Positions 6,747-7,017 of a stretch of DNA of 7,017 nucleotides are shown here, piece by piece. The position numbers and the translations under genes were made by a program. The DNA comes from an uncultured Mailhella sp. (lineage in GTDB: Bacteria > Desulfobacterota > Desulfovibrionia > Desulfovibrionales > Desulfovibrionaceae), in assembly GCA_944324625.1 (NCBI GenBank), contig CALUWZ010000087.1, forward strand, positions 1 through 7,017. Reading direction: 5' to 3'. The notes beneath the pieces are model-generated. The model was given only the letters and a program-made list of their open reading frames with translations, was not told the origin of the DNA and ran no database searches. Position 1 is the stretch's first letter; each line of letters starts with the position of its first letter.

Positions 6747-7017
6747 GAGTTGGGCAGACTGTCGCTGCATGCCGCGGCTTTTGCCGTGACATGGGGAGGA
6801 AAGTCCGGGCTTCAAAGGGCAGAGCGCCGGGTAACACCCGGAAAGAGTGATCTTTGGCAAGCGCAACAGAAAGCAGACCGCCGGAAACGGTAAGGGTGAA
6901 ACGGTGGTGTAAGAGACCACCAGTTATTGTGGCAACACAGTAAGCTGGGCAAGCCCCGCTCGAAGCAAGACCAAATAGGAAAACCGATCGGCCCGATCAA
7001 TGGTTTTCGGGTAGGTT
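6747..7017 (+). ncRNA. rnpB: RNase P RNA, bacterial type A (5' part)
   Basis: This is the catalytic RNA of RNase P, which trims the 5' leader from precursor tRNAs. The universal blocks are present in order: GAGGAAAGTCCGGGCT (6796-6811), ACAGAAAGCAGACCGCC (6866-6882), GGTAAGGGTGAAACGGTG (6889-6906), GCAAGACCAAATAGG (6965-6979) and GGGTAGGTT at the window edge. Visible helices include P3 (CGCGGC-TTTT-GCCGTG, inside CATG/CATG), P13 (GGTGG/CCACC), and P14, an 8-bp stem 6924-6931/6936-6943 capped by the GNRA loop GCAA. P15 pairs 6979-6985 with 7002-7008, and P16 is GATCG/CGATC. P12 is reduced to CCG-GAAA-CGG. The P15/P16 region marks type A. The 3' end, including the second strand of P1, lies beyond the window, so the end given is the window edge. 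The 5' end is estimated. Confidence 0.97.

Noticed and set aside
6304..6837. Antisense open frame spanning the zinc-ribbon gene end and rnpB
   Set aside because: It covers the antisense of a coding gene and of a conserved structural RNA, with Phe/Ala-rich low-complexity translation.
1..7017. Search for CRISPR arrays, insertion sequences, tRNA genes and defence or toxin-antitoxin genes
   Set aside because: No direct-repeat array, transposase, cloverleaf or recognisable defence domain was seen. The genes are ordinary core functions.

Overview
The window is about 7 kb of compact bacterial chromosome with moderate GC. It carries ordinary core genes and no phage, transposon, CRISPR or toxin-antitoxin signature. 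Gene content (an xseA-aroA-tyrA run; a NIF3 gene and a C4 zinc-ribbon coiled-coil gene leading into the RNase P RNA gene) suggests a Gram-negative proteobacterium. The detailed flavour of AroA and XseA makes me lean to a Desulfovibrio-like sulfate-reducer relative with lowered GC. That placement is inference from recalled gene order, not something the sequence proves.

Left block, + strand, 86-3680: xseA (exonuclease VII large subunit), aroA (EPSP synthase) and tyrA (prephenate dehydrogenase) run head to tail. The spacings are 18 nt and then a 16-nt overlap, so they are probably cotranscribed. AroA and TyrA act on either side of chorismate in aromatic amino acid synthesis. tyrA cannot be read in one frame: its NAD-binding half and its C-terminal helical half lie in different frames, joined at a run of seven T at 3366. 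A strong hairpin terminator at 3697-3729 closes the block and also serves the convergent genes.

Middle block, - strand, 4967 down to 3738: a cytoplasmic DsbA-like thioredoxin-fold protein with a CPWC active site is followed 21 nt later by an unrecognised, mostly helical 164-residue protein. Both have good ribosome binding sites.

A 154-nt divergent region (4968-5121) holds a candidate promoter for each direction and a short perfect inverted repeat.

Right block, + strand, 5122-7017: a NIF3/DUF34 metal-binding protein starting with GTG, a coiled-coil protein with a C-terminal four-cysteine zinc ribbon, and the 5' part of rnpB, which runs off the window. The RNase P RNA is clearly bacterial type A, but has a tiny P12 and appears to lack the usual GGU element of the P15/P16 loop.

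The points most worth a second look are the tyrA frame break, the RNase P loop and the unrecognised 164-residue gene. I found no convincing new multi-gene system.
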